The notes under the pieces: model-generated
The model's input: the letters and a program-made list of their open reading frames with translations, nothing else
Told to the model about the DNA's origin: nothing
The model's database searches: none
NCBI GenBank assembly: GCA_029573975.1
Contig: JAKQBU010000361.1
Location: forward strand, 1-7,475
Origin: Planctomycetota bacterium
GTDB taxonomy: Bacteria > Planctomycetota > Phycisphaerae > Sedimentisphaerales > SM23-30
DNA length: 7,475 bases
Direction: 5' to 3'
In this document: positions 1-7,306 of the stretch, in pieces
Layout of the letters: the number at the start of each line of letters is the position of its first letter
Position numbering within the stretch: position 1 is the first letter of the stretch
Program-made: the position numbers and the translations under genes

Positions 1-128
1 GCAGCCCGACGAATTTCCTGGTCCATTTGATATCCGGCTTGATTGCCTATACCCGATTGCCTAAAAAACCGTCGATTCACAGGGATCGCTCTGAATGGCA
101 AAACGAGCTACTGGCCTTAGGTGCTTAA
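1..128 (+). CDS. IS982-type transposase, C-terminal end (partial at left edge)
   Basis: The frame that opens at the left edge reads 41 complete codons and ends at TAA 126-128. The visible peptide begins SPTNFLVHLISGLIAYTRLP, followed by KKPS and a short polar tail ending LLALGA. From memory, the motif (R)SxxNFLVNLxxGLIAYxxxPKKPS is the C-terminus of IS982-family DDE transposases, which catalyse cut-and-paste movement of about 1-kb elements. The partial codon at bases 1-2 (xGC) is compatible with the Arg that precedes this motif in the family. The catalytic residues would lie upstream of the window, so whether the enzyme is intact cannot be judged. The stop falls where the family normally ends, so this end is not truncated. 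Family assignment rests on a short motif; another DDE family is possible. Confidence 0.7.
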   Translation, partial: SPTNFLVHLISGLIAYTRLPKKPSIHRDRSEWQNELLALGA

Positions 129-141
129 ACGAAATTCAGGT
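1..141 (+). mobile_element. Right end of an IS982-like insertion sequence (putative)
   Basis: The transposase stop at 126-128 is followed at once by AACGAAATTCAGGT (128-141). Read on the other strand this is ACCTGAATTTCGTT. IS982-like elements are compact, with the terminal inverted repeat lying next to the transposase stop and starting with AC, so the element probably ends near 141. The left inverted repeat is outside the window, so neither the exact boundary nor a target-site duplication can be confirmed. If correct, the element ends about 240 bp upstream of the lipoprotein gene and reads toward it. Confidence 0.45.
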
Positions 142-382
142 TATATTCTCTTAATCCCTTTTTCAGCCTCTCTTATATTGTTTAAGATATCCCAACGAGT
201 TCCGATAATTCATCTTGACGCTGATTAGCCAAGGTGTTAGTCTAGCTACGGTTTATCGGATAGAAACGTTTATAGAATTGTAAAGTTGCCTCGGGATATT
301 GAAACTTGGGGAACCTTCAAGAACTTAGCAATAATAGTCCGATAAATGATATATGCCTAAGTTATAAACAGGTAGGTTCTAC
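142..382. other. AT-rich leader between the IS end and the lipoprotein gene
   Basis: No supported gene is present. The stretch is visibly more AT-rich than the genes that follow. It contains three copies of the word TCCGATAA, at 201-208 (direct), 253-260 (inverted, TTATCGGA) and 338-345 (direct). Two short open stretches, 209-283 and 241-345, read helix-turn-helix-like words but have start or length problems. The promoter of the downstream gene should lie here, but no pair of -35 and -10 boxes with good spacing stands out: TTGAAA at 299-304 has no matching -10. A ribosome-binding site AGGTAGG lies at 370-376. Confidence 0.5.
201..345. repeat. Three copies of TCCGATAA (two direct, one inverted)
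   Basis: TCCGATAA occurs at 201-208 and 338-345, and its reverse complement TTATCGGA at 253-260. The second and third copies agree over nine bases (TCCGATAAA). The inverted pair 201-208/253-260 could form a stem with a 44-base loop. Copies of this size could bind a regulator of the downstream lipoprotein gene, or be chance or relics of the mobile element. No known operator is recognised. Confidence 0.35.
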
Positions 383-2023
383 ATGAAAATCACAAAAAGC
401 ATTATTATTATAAACTGTTTAATAACATGTATTTGTGGTTGCAAACAGAAAGAGCAATCTCCTTCTGCCGCCCCGGTGGCCCTGCAGGATACGATCGGAT
501 CCATCTGCGAACCGACCGGTTTTGCCAGTGTTCAGCTGCAGGGCTATTCGCTGGTATGGGGGCTGCCGGGTACCGGCTCAGGACAGTGTAGCCCGGCGGT
601 AAAAGAACAATTGCGCCAATTGATTCATAAGTATGGAAAAGATAGCGGTTTACATAATCGATATCCGGAGATGACCGCCGATCAAATTATCGAAAGTCCT
701 ACCACAGCCGTAGTTATGGTTCGCGGCCTCGTGCCTGCTGGGGCGCCAAAAGGCGAAAAATTTGAAGTTCAGGTTACCGCCTTTCCCAACTCCCAGATAA
801 CCTCTCTGCAGGGCGGAATTTTAATGAAAACCGAGTTGCAGGTTGTTGCCCCAGGCAGAACCGGCCAGCCGCTGGCCAGCCGTCCCACCGCCTATGCGGA
901 GGGGCCGATTTTCATCAATCCTTTCACCAGCGACAGCCAAAAATCCGATCCGCGGTACGGGGTGGTGCTGAACGGCGGGGAAACCATATTCGACCGCAAC
1001 ATTCAACTGGCGATTTTACAGCCGGACTATCGGACAGCCCAACTCATCCAGCGCCGCATCAATACCCGTTTCGGCGGTATGAAAAATCCCAAAATAGCGG
1101 AAGCCAAACGGAACAGCGTATCGCTGCAGATTCCCGATGAATACCGGGAAGAGTATCAGCGTTTTGTAAGTCTGGTTTTGGGCCTCTACCTGCAGGATAA
1201 CCCGGGATATCTGGAAAACAAGATCCGGGAGTTGCATGAAGCCGCCCAAAAGCCGGACGCCGATTATGAAGCCATTTCTCTGGCGTGGGAAGGCCTGGGA
1301 AGAATCTGCCTGCCGTCCCTGGAGAAAACGTATCAAAGTTCGACCGGCAAACTTCAATACTACGCTGCCCGTACCGCTTTATATCTGGAAAATATGAAAG
1401 CCATAGACACCCTGATTCAGATCGCGATGGATGACTCGCATCCGTGCCAATTGCCGGCAGCGCGGGACTTGAAGCGGAACGCCGCTGATCCGAGCGCCCG
1501 GGCCTGTTTGAAAAAATTACTGAACAGTTCCAACGTCCGTCTGCGTCTGCTGGCCTATGACGGCCTGAGCAAAATCAAAGATCCCTGTATCACATCGGTT
1601 GCCGTCCCTTCCGGGTACCGAATTGATTTTCTGGAGACCACCGGGACGAATCTGGCCTGTGTCTGGGCGGCAGATCAGCCGCGGATTGTCTTTTTTGGCA
1701 GGAACGCCCGCTGCCATGACAATGTTTTCTTTGAATTCAAAGATTTAATCACGATCAATTCCCGGCCGAATGATGATACGATCAAGATTATCCGGCAATT
1801 GGGTGAAGGCCAGAAATTTGTAACGCTGAGTTCTTCGAATCAGGTGGAAGATCTGATTCAGACGCTGGCGATGCCCCTGGTGAAACCGGGAGTCAAAAAG
1901 AGAAGCGGCGCGGGGTTGAGTTTCTCGCAACTGGCAGGGGTGCTGTACCGGCTCTGCGAAGACAATCAGGTCATTCCCGCGGAGTTCCGGCTGCACCGGA
2001 TACCGGAGGACCTGATCGGCTAG
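383..2023 (+). CDS. Lipoprotein with flagellar P-ring (FlgI)-like domain and HEAT-like region
   Basis: The 546-aa product starts with a lipoprotein signal: a Lys-containing start, a hydrophobic run (residues 6-17) and a lipobox ICGC with Cys20 as the lipidation site. It is therefore exported and probably anchored in the outer or inner membrane. Residues 40-270 resemble Flg[13 protein letters not shown] (54-65) corresponds to the FlgI GYGLVVGLxGTGD motif. [20 protein letters not shown] (107-126) with [12 protein letters not shown] (141-152) corresponds to its NVAAVMVxxxLPPFAxPGxxxD and SLxGGTLLxTPL blocks. [15 protein letters not shown] (213-227) corresponds to its PDFxTAxxIAxxIN block. Residues 295-400 are helical and HEAT-like; 405-546 is an unrecognised beta-rich domain. 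FlgI is normally about 365 aa, with a cleaved Sec signal and no lipid anchor, and no other flagellar gene is nearby. A non-flagellar role is therefore likely but unknown. The start is supported by AGGTAGG six bases upstream. smc follows 67 bp downstream, so co-transcription is possible. Confidence 0.8.
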   Translation: MKITKSIIIINCLITCICGCKQKEQSPSAAPVALQDTIGSICEPTGFASVQLQGYSLVWGLPGTGSGQCSPAVKEQLRQLIHKYGKDSGLHNRYPEMTADQIIESPTTAVVMVRGLVPAGAPKGEKFEVQVTAFPNSQITSLQGGILMKTELQVVAPGRTGQPLASRPTAYAEGPIFINPFTSDSQKSDPRYGVVLNGGETIFDRNIQLAILQPDYRTAQLIQRRINTRFGGMKNPKIAEAKRNSVSLQIPDEYREEYQRFVSLVLGLYLQDNPGYLENKIRELHEAAQKPDADYEAISLAWEGLGRICLPSLEKTYQSSTGKLQYYAARTALYLENMKAIDTLIQIAMDDSHPCQLPAARDLKRNAADPSARACLKKLLNSSNVRLRLLAYDGLSKIKDPCITSVAVPSGYRIDFLETTGTNLACVWAADQPRIVFFGRNARCHDNVFFEFKDLITINSRPNDDTIKIIRQLGEGQKFVTLSSSNQVEDLIQTLAMPLVKPGVKKRSGAGLSFSQLAGVLYRLCEDNQVIPAEFRLHRIPEDLIG

Positions 2024-2090
2024 CCCCGAAGTAGAAAACAAAAATGAAGCATGGAATTCTGCCAACAGTCATGGAGGATGCAAAAAGCAG

Positions 2091-5000
2091 ATGCAGTTAA
2101 AAAAAATCATTTTATGCGGTTTCAAAAGTTTCGCCGACAAAACGGAATTTGAATTCGGCGACGGGATTACGGTGGTCGTCGGCCCCAACGGCTGCGGCAA
2201 AAGCAATATCGTCGATGCGGTGAAATGGGTGCTGGGCGAACAGAGCGCCAAGAGCCTGCGCGGCGGCAATATGCTGGACGTAATCTTCAACGGCTCGAAC
2301 AGCCGAAAGAGCATGGGGTACGCGGAAGTCACCTTGGTGTTCGCGAATACTTCCCGGCTGCTGAAAACCGATCAGGACGATGTGGCCGTCACCCGCAAGC
2401 TGTATCGCAGCGGGGAAAGCGAATATCTGCTGAACAACCAGCCCTGCCGGCTGAAGGATATCCGGGAAATGTTCATGGATACCGGGATCGGGGCCGACGC
2501 CTATTCGATTATCGAGCAGGGCAAGGTGGAAGTCCTCCTGCAGGCCTCCAAGCAGGACCGGCGGGCCATCTTTGAAGAGGCAGCGGGCATCAGCAAATAC
2601 AAGGCGCGGAAGAAAGAAGCCCTGCGCAAGCTGGAGCGGACCGATCAGAACATGCTGCGGCTGCATGACATCGTGGAAGAGGTGGACAAACGGCTGCGCT
2701 CGATCAAATACCAGGCGGGGAAAGCCCGGAATTACCAAAGTTACAGCAGCCGGCTCAAAGAGCTGCGGCTGAGCCAGTATCTGTCCGATTATTACAACTT
2801 GAAAAACGAGGCCCAGGACTTGCAGAAGCAGCTTACGGGGTTGCAGGATGAAATTCTCACGCTGACCACCGCGTCCGACCAGGCGCAGGCGCAGTTGAGC
2901 AGCCTGGGCCATGAACTGGACCAGACCGTCAATGAAATCCGCCAGGTGGAAAATCAACTGCTGCAATGCACCAGCCAGATCAGCAACCAGGAAGACCGGA
3001 TCGAACTGGGCCGCCGGCGCTGCGAGGAACTGCAGGAAACCCTGTCCAAATCGCGCCAGCAGATGCAGACGATTCGCCAATCGCTGCAAAAGCTGCATCA
3101 GGATCTGGACGGCGACCAGGTGGAAATACAGCAAACCGAACAGCACCTGGCCGAACAGCAGGGGCAGTTGCAGCTCAAGCAGGAGTCGTACCGGGAGTTG
3201 GCCCTGGAGCTGGCCGAACGGCGGTCCCAACTGGAAGATGAAAAAAGCGGGATGATTGACATCGTGCGCCGCACCGCCCAGTTGCATAATGAAATCCAAT
3301 CGCTGGATATCCGGCGAAACAATCTTTCGGGTCAGAAGGACCGCCTGAGCAGCCGCTACGGGCAGATCGGACTGGAAATGGAAGGTCTGCTGACCCAGCG
3401 GGCCCAGCTGAACGAGAAGCAGCAGCAGGTGCAGCAGCTTTTGGCGGATTCGCAGGCCCGCCTGGAAACCACTCGCCAGCAACTGGCCGGCGTCAATCAG
3501 GACAAATTAACCTGCGGCGAAAATCTGGCTTCCGCCAAGGAATACCGCAGCGGCCTGGTTTCCCGGCAGCAGCTTTTGAGCGATCTGGAAGCCAATCTGG
3601 AGGGCGTGGACAGCGGGGTGCGCCAGATTTTACAGGAAAAATCCCAGAATCCGGACTCGTTTTATTATGTAAAGGGGATGGTGGCGGAACTCTTGCGGGC
3701 GGATGTGAAATACGCCACGATTATCGAGGCGGCTTTGACGGACAAGGCCCAGCATCTGGTCGTTACCAGCAGCCAGGCCGTGCTGGAAGACCACAGCCGG
3801 CTGGAGGAACTGCCGGGCCGGGTGCAGATGATCTGCCTGGACCGGATCCCACCCTACCACAACGGTTACGATTTTTCGGTGCATCCCGAAGTCAAGGCAA
3901 AACTGATCGACCTGGTGGAGGCGGCCCCGGACAATGAGCGGCTGGCCTGGCATCTGCTGGGCAAGACGATTCTGGTGGACACCATCGATTCGGCGGTGCG
4001 GCTGGCCCAGGTGGCCCCGGCGGGCTACCGCTGGGTAAGCCTGGAAGGGGAAGTGCTGGAAGCGGACGGCACGCTGCATATGGGGCCGATGACGGGGCAG
4101 GCGGGCCTGATCTCGCGAAAAAGCGAGCTGCGGCAATTGCAGGAAAGCCTGACCGAAGCGGAAGACCGTATCGCCGAGATGCAGCATCAGTTCGAACAAT
4201 ATAATCACCAGATTCACCATCTCGAAAAGAACCTGCAGGAACTGCGGACGGCGATTTATGAAACGAATACAGAGGAGATCGAAACCCGCAGCCGCATTGA
4301 GCAGGTGGACCAGAATCTCAACCGCCTCAAACGGGAACAGCCGCTGATTACTTCGGAAATGGCCGGCCTGGAGGAACAGATCGAGGAATCGCTGCGGCTG
4401 CAAGCCTCCAGCCAGCAGAATCTGAACGATCTGCAGACGGTAAATCAGCAGCGGCAGGAACAGATCAACATCCTCGAAGAACAGATCCGGGAATACGAGG
4501 CGATGGCCGGCGGGATTCAGGATGAGATTACGGAACTGAAGGTATCGCTGGGACAGATTCAGCAGAAACGGGTGGCCTTGCGGGACAAGTCCGCCAACAT
4601 TCAAACGCAGATCCGGCAGCAGGAACATACGATTACCACGCTGCAGAACGATCTGAAAAATGCCCAGGGTAATTTTGACGGTTCCCAGCGGGCCATTCTG
4701 GCGGCGGAGTCGCGGATTTCCGAGCTGTTCATGAACCGCCAGGAATACCAGGAAAAGAATAAAGTCTTCACCGGGCAGCGGGAACGGTTCCAGGCGGAAA
4801 TAGAAAAACTGCTGGAACAGGCGCGGGAACTGCGGTCCCACAAAGAGGCCCGGCAGCAGCTCCAGCATGAACTGGAACTGCGAACGAGCGAAAATCATCT
4901 GCGGATGGAAAACCTCTCCCAGCGGGCCCATGACGAGATCGGGCTGGACCTGGAGGAAGGTTTCCGGAATTATGCCCATGAGCAGAAAGACTGGGAGGCC

Positions 5001-5681
5001 ATCCGGGCCGAGATCGAGGATTTGAAACAGAAGATCGAGCGGTTGGGGAACATCAACCTGGACGCCATTACCGAGCAGGAGGAACTGGAGCAGCGGTCCA
5101 CCCACCTCAACCAGGAACTGACGGACTTGAATACCGCCAAGAAACAACTGGAGCAGTTGATCGAGCGGATCAACAAGGAAAGCACCGAACTCTTCCGCCA
5201 GAACTTCGAGGCCATTCGCGAGAATTTCGCCGACCTGTTCCGCAAGCTCTTCGGCGGCGGGCGGGCGGAGATCATCCTGGAAGACCCGGAAAATGTGCTG
5301 GAGTGCGGCATCGAGATCATCGCCCGGCCTCCGGGAAAACAACTGCAAAGCATTACCCTGATGAGCGGCGGCGAGAAAACCATGACCGCCGTGGCCCTGC
5401 TGATGGCAATCTTCAAGAGCAAGCCCAGCCCCTTCTGCCTGATGGACGAGGTGGACGCCGCCCTCGACGAGGCCAACAACGAGCGGTTCAATCTGGTCGT
5501 GCAGGAATTCCTGAAGGAGTCGCAGTTCGTGGTCATCACCCACTCCCGCCGGACCATGGCCATCGCCGACACCATCTACGGCGTCACCATGCAGGAACAG
5601 GGCGTCAGCAAGAAAGTCTCCGTCCGCTTCAGCAGCGACAACGAACAGGACGCCTCATCCACCGGCAACGCCGTGGCCTGA
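2091..5681 (+). CDS. smc: Chromosome segregation protein SMC
   Basis: SMC is the ATPase arm of bacterial condensin. It dimerises, binds the ScpA-ScpB kleisin complex, entraps DNA and organises newly replicated chromosomes in the cytoplasm. The 1196-aa length is normal (B. subtilis about 1186). Visible in order: N-terminal head (1-165) with family start [13 protein letters not shown] and Walker A GPNGCGKS (31-38); coiled coil (about 170-500), very rich in Gln and Glu; hinge (about 505-665); returning coil (about 670-1020); and C-terminal head. The latter carries the ABC signature MSGGEKT (1091-1097), Walker B with catalytic Glu (CLMDE, Asp1119-Glu1120), the D-loop DAALDEAN and the H-loop His1151 (ITHSRRTM). 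All ATPase motifs are intact. The hinge ends in DGTLHMGP rather than the usual double-glycine motif. The start matches the family N-terminus; the nearest GGAGG (2073-2077) is 13 bases away, slightly far. It follows the FlgI-like lipoprotein gene by 67 bp. scpA and scpB are not in the window. Confidence 0.97.
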   Translation: MQLKKIILCGFKSFADKTEFEFGDGITVVVGPNGCGKSNIVDAVKWVLGEQSAKSLRGGNMLDVIFNGSNSRKSMGYAEVTLVFANTSRLLKTDQDDVAVTRKLYRSGESEYLLNNQPCRLKDIREMFMDTGIGADAYSIIEQGKVEVLLQASKQDRRAIFEEAAGISKYKARKKEALRKLERTDQNMLRLHDIVEEVDKRLRSIKYQAGKARNYQSYSSRLKELRLSQYLSDYYNLKNEAQDLQKQLTGLQDEILTLTTASDQAQAQLSSLGHELDQTVNEIRQVENQLLQCTSQISNQEDRIELGRRRCEELQETLSKSRQQMQTIRQSLQKLHQDLDGDQVEIQQTEQHLAEQQGQLQLKQESYRELALELAERRSQLEDEKSGMIDIVRRTAQLHNEIQSLDIRRNNLSGQKDRLSSRYGQIGLEMEGLLTQRAQLNEKQQQVQQLLADSQARLETTRQQLAGVNQDKLTCGENLASAKEYRSGLVSRQQLLSDLEANLEGVDSGVRQILQEKSQNPDSFYYVKGMVAELLRADVKYATIIEAALTDKAQHLVVTSSQAVLEDHSRLEELPGRVQMICLDRIPPYHNGYDFSVHPEVKAKLIDLVEAAPDNERLAWHLLGKTILVDTIDSAVRLAQVAPAGYRWVSLEGEVLEADGTLHMGPMTGQAGLISRKSELRQLQESLTEAEDRIAEMQHQFEQYNHQIHHLEKNLQELRTAIYETNTEEIETRSRIEQVDQNLNRLKREQPLITSEMAGLEEQIEESLRLQASSQQNLNDLQTVNQQRQEQINILEEQIREYEAMAGGIQDEITELKVSLGQIQQKRVALRDKSANIQTQIRQQEHTITTLQNDLKNAQGNFDGSQRAILAAESRISELFMNRQEYQEKNKVFTGQRERFQAEIEKLLEQARELRSHKEARQQLQHELELRTSENHLRMENLSQRAHDEIGLDLEEGFRNYAHEQKDWEAIRAEIEDLKQKIERLGNINLDAITEQEELEQRSTHLNQELTDLNTAKKQLEQLIERINKESTELFRQNFEAIRENFADLFRKLFGGGRAEIILEDPENVLECGIEIIARPPGKQLQSITLMSGGEKTMTAVALLMAIFKSKPSPFCLMDEVDAALDEANNERFNLVVQEFLKESQFVVITHSRRTMAIADTIYGVTMQEQGVSKKVSVRFSSDNEQDASSTGNAVA

Positions 5682-5906
5682 TCACCAACGAGAGCGATTT
5701 AGATGACTATGGTACAGCATGGAAATCTCTGAAACAGGTCCGGTAACTTGTTTGCCAAGGCGGCTTTGCAAGTACGCTATCTTTCTTATAGAAAAATAGT
5801 TCTATCTGCAGATGTAATTATGAGTTGGGCCGAAAGGTCTTTGGCGGAAGGTTTCGTATAAAATCCGTAACCAAATGAAGACCTTAAATAACAGGAGTAT
5901 TCATAC
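5682..5906. other. Intergenic region after smc
   Basis: No gene is supported in these 225 bases. A small inverted repeat ATAGAA/TTCTAT (5788-5793 and 5800-5805) surrounds a six-base loop. A longer imperfect one has arms ACTTG 5746-5750 and CAAGT 5769-5773. Neither is followed by a T-tract, so no intrinsic terminator is called. Composition shifts from the GC-rich end of smc to an AT-rich stretch that continues through the next gene. A promoter for that gene is expected here but not clearly visible. Its ribosome-binding site is AGGAG at 5893-5897. Confidence 0.4.
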
Positions 5907-6257
5907 ATGCCCAATCCGAATTCTCAGTTTGTTTCAAAGAAAGCAGTCGCAACGATTTATTTCGGCACCCTGCTTCTTGCCTTACTGGTGACATGGAGTT
6001 TCTTCGATTTTGGTTTAGAAGTTATTATATGCGTCTTTTTATTTCCTTTAGGCATCCTTGCGGGAACCGGACTGCCATTTTCCGACGGCATTATGTTGCT
6101 CGGTTACCCGATATACATAGCGATTTTTCTGATGGCCTTTCTCCTGAGAACAAAACGCATATTCATTATTATTCTGCTGATTTTCTTAATCCTTCTTGGC
6201 CTTAATATAAATGGATGTCACCTAATAATATCAAATTCATTTGTGGATATTCACTAA
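5907..6257 (+). CDS. Small four-helix membrane protein, function unknown
   Basis: This encodes 116 residues that are overwhelmingly hydrophobic. Four candidate membrane segments are visible at about 13-33, 36-54, 61-80 and 84-106. They are separated by a short acidic or glycine-proline turn (GTGLPFSDG, 53-61) and a basic loop (RTKR, 81-84). The short N-terminus is polar and ends in KK. By the positive-inside rule, the KK before helix 1 and the RTKR between helices 3 and 4 cannot both be explained by a simple four-pass topology, so one segment may not cross the membrane. No signal peptidase site or catalytic motif is recognised. The start is well supported by AGGAG nine bases upstream. The gene is clearly more AT-rich than smc, as many genes for hydrophobic proteins are, though recent transfer is also possible. 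It lies 225 bp after smc and is probably transcribed separately. I do not recognise the family. Confidence 0.7.
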   Translation: MPNPNSQFVSKKAVATIYFGTLLLALLVTWSFFDFGLEVIICVFLFPLGILAGTGLPFSDGIMLLGYPIYIAIFLMAFLLRTKRIFIIILLIFLILLGLNINGCHLIISNSFVDIH

Positions 6258-6541
6258 TCATCTGGGCGAGACTTACACTAACGTGGAAGTACTCCTTTTT
6301 TGCCAAGTTATGGGGAATGTAATTTGCCCCAAAAGATATTTACGATATCAGCGTTTTTTAGAAGAAAACAAATTTAAAGAACAATTTTATCATCTTACTC
6401 ATGAAGGAACCGCAGAATGATGCCCTTTAATTTTTTTCGGCACGCACAGGAGTTCAGCTAATTACTTCCTATGCGGCTTAATAATCGACAAAACCGGCAT
6501 TGCCGATAGACGCTGTCACCCATCCGGGATTATTGGATAGT
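6258..6541. other. AT-rich intergenic region with no confident gene
   Basis: These 284 bases separate the small membrane protein from the EEP gene. They contain one doubtful 36-codon ORF (6310-6420), short inverted repeats (TGGGG/CCCCA around 6311-6331, and CGGCA-T-TGCCG at 6495-6505) and T-runs at 6296-6301 and 6431-6437. None of the hairpins is followed by a T-run in the right place for a terminator. No convincing promoter pair is seen. Confidence 0.4.
6310..6420 (+). CDS. Possible small ORF, 36 codons (doubtful)
   Basis: ATG at 6310 opens a 36-codon frame ending at TGA 6418-6420. The frame is in fact open from 6229, directly after a TAA at 6226-6228. The peptide is basic-acidic and protein-like in composition (for example CPKRYLRYQRFLEENKFKEQ), with several aromatic residues. 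There is no Shine-Dalgarno sequence in front of the ATG and I recognise no family. It may be a real small protein, the tail of a decayed gene, or chance in AT-rich DNA. Confidence 0.2.
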   Translation: MGNVICPKRYLRYQRFLEENKFKEQFYHLTHEGTAE

Positions 6542-7306
6542 ATGACGACAAAGGAAGACAGATTCGCCAGGATAAAGAAAGGCCTGGCCAAACGGGGAAA
6601 AATTCTTTTTTATGCCTCTTGTATTTGTACGGTAACCGGTTTTCTGGGGCGGTATTTCATGGGATTTGAACTTACTTCGCACTTCCGCGTGCAGTATTTC
6701 CTGATTCTGCTGATTTCGGCAATCGTGTACGGCTGCCGGAAAAAATGGAAACACCTTGCGGCGGCCCTGTCTTTTCTTATCATCAACGGCGCGTTCATAA
6801 TCCCCTGGTATCTACCGGAAAAAGGAGAAAATACTACCGGAAATCATCCACCGGTACGTATCCTGTTTTCCAATGTGCATACCAGCAACAAAGATTACCC
6901 CTCCTTGCTGGAGTTAATCGAAAAAGAATCGCCGGATATAATCGCCCTGCAGGAAGTAGATGAAAAATGGGTCAATGCGGTGAAAGGATTGTGCCCGCGG
7001 TATCCCTTTCATGAATTTTGTCCCCGTTCTGACAATTTCGGCCTTGCCGTTTTGAGCAAAATCTCCCTCCGGGATATCCAGGTCAAAAGTTTCTGCAAGG
7101 TTACGGTCCCCACCATCGTGGCGGTTGCCGACACCCGCATCCCTCTTCACCCTGATTATCACGCACCCGGTCCCGCCGGCCATCCCCAGCTATTACTCCC
7201 TGCGAAACGAACAGTTTGCTCAAATCGCCGAATATGTCAGAAAGGAAAGGCAGCCTTGTGTAATTGTCGGCGATTTAAATCTGACCATGTGGTCCTGGTA
7301 TCATGA
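6542..7306 (+). CDS. Membrane-anchored endonuclease/exonuclease/phosphatase (EEP) family protein, N-terminal part before frameshift
   Basis: EEP-fold proteins are metal-dependent phosphoesterases cleaving DNA, RNA, inositol phosphates or lipids; the substrate here is unknown. From ATG 6542 there are three hydrophobic segments at about 20-40, 50-67 and 70-90. The start of an EEP domain then follows: ILFSNVHTSNKDY (107-119, family Asn111), PDIIALQEVDEKW (131-143, metal-binding Glu138) and PRSDNFGLAVLSK (161-173). This three-helix plus EEP layout matches YafD-like membrane proteins. The frame stays family-like to VPTIVAV at about residue 195, then becomes unrelated sequence until TAA-type termination at 7306. 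The missing catalytic half lies in the next frame. A TTG at 6500 would add 14 residues, but ATG 6542 is the more usual start; neither has a strong ribosome-binding site. The last ~60 residues before the stop are probably not native sequence. Confidence 0.75.
   Translation: MTTKEDRFARIKKGLAKRGKILFYASCICTVTGFLGRYFMGFELTSHFRVQYFLILLISAIVYGCRKKWKHLAAALSFLIINGAFIIPWYLPEKGENTTGNHPPVRILFSNVHTSNKDYPSLLELIEKESPDIIALQEVDEKWVNAVKGLCPRYPFHEFCPRSDNFGLAVLSKISLRDIQVKSFCKVTVPTIVAVADTRIPLHPDYHAPGPAGHPQLLLPAKRTVCSNRRICQKGKAALCNCRRFKSDHVVLVS

Noticed and set aside
299..354. A sigma-70-type promoter for the lipoprotein gene (TTGAAA at 299-304)
   Set aside because: No -10 box lies at 16-18 bases; the nearest TA-rich hexamers are at about 25 and more than 40 bases, so the pair is not convincing.
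3630..5543. A 637-codon open frame on the - strand inside smc (and a 456-codon one at 2112-3482)
   Set aside because: These are antisense shadows of the coiled-coil coding sequence, whose Gln/Glu/Leu-rich codons rarely give stops on the opposite strand. Their translations are Leu/Phe/Gln-rich without any domain, while the + strand encodes an intact SMC.
2300..5600. Direct repeats in the coiled-coil coding region (recurring CAG/GAA-rich blocks)
   Set aside because: They are low-complexity codon patterns from heptad-repeat Gln, Glu and Leu content, not a DNA repeat array or CRISPR.
5659..5676. Hairpin over the last codons of smc (CCAC/GTGG with inner GGC/GCC) as a terminator
   Set aside because: The stem has a bulge, overlaps coding sequence and is not followed by a run of T.
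5303..5746. A 147-codon + strand frame overlapping the end of smc
   Set aside because: It lies mostly in another frame of the SMC ATPase head, has an Arg/Gly/His-rich composition typical of shifted GC-rich DNA, and shows no ribosome-binding site.
5746..5805. Inverted repeats after smc as a riboswitch or operator
   Set aside because: The arms are five to six bases with mismatches and no conserved riboswitch core or known operator is recognisable.
6311..6331. TGGGG...CCCCA hairpin as a terminator for the small membrane protein
   Set aside because: The stem is only five base pairs, the loop is eleven bases and A-rich rather than T-rich sequence follows.
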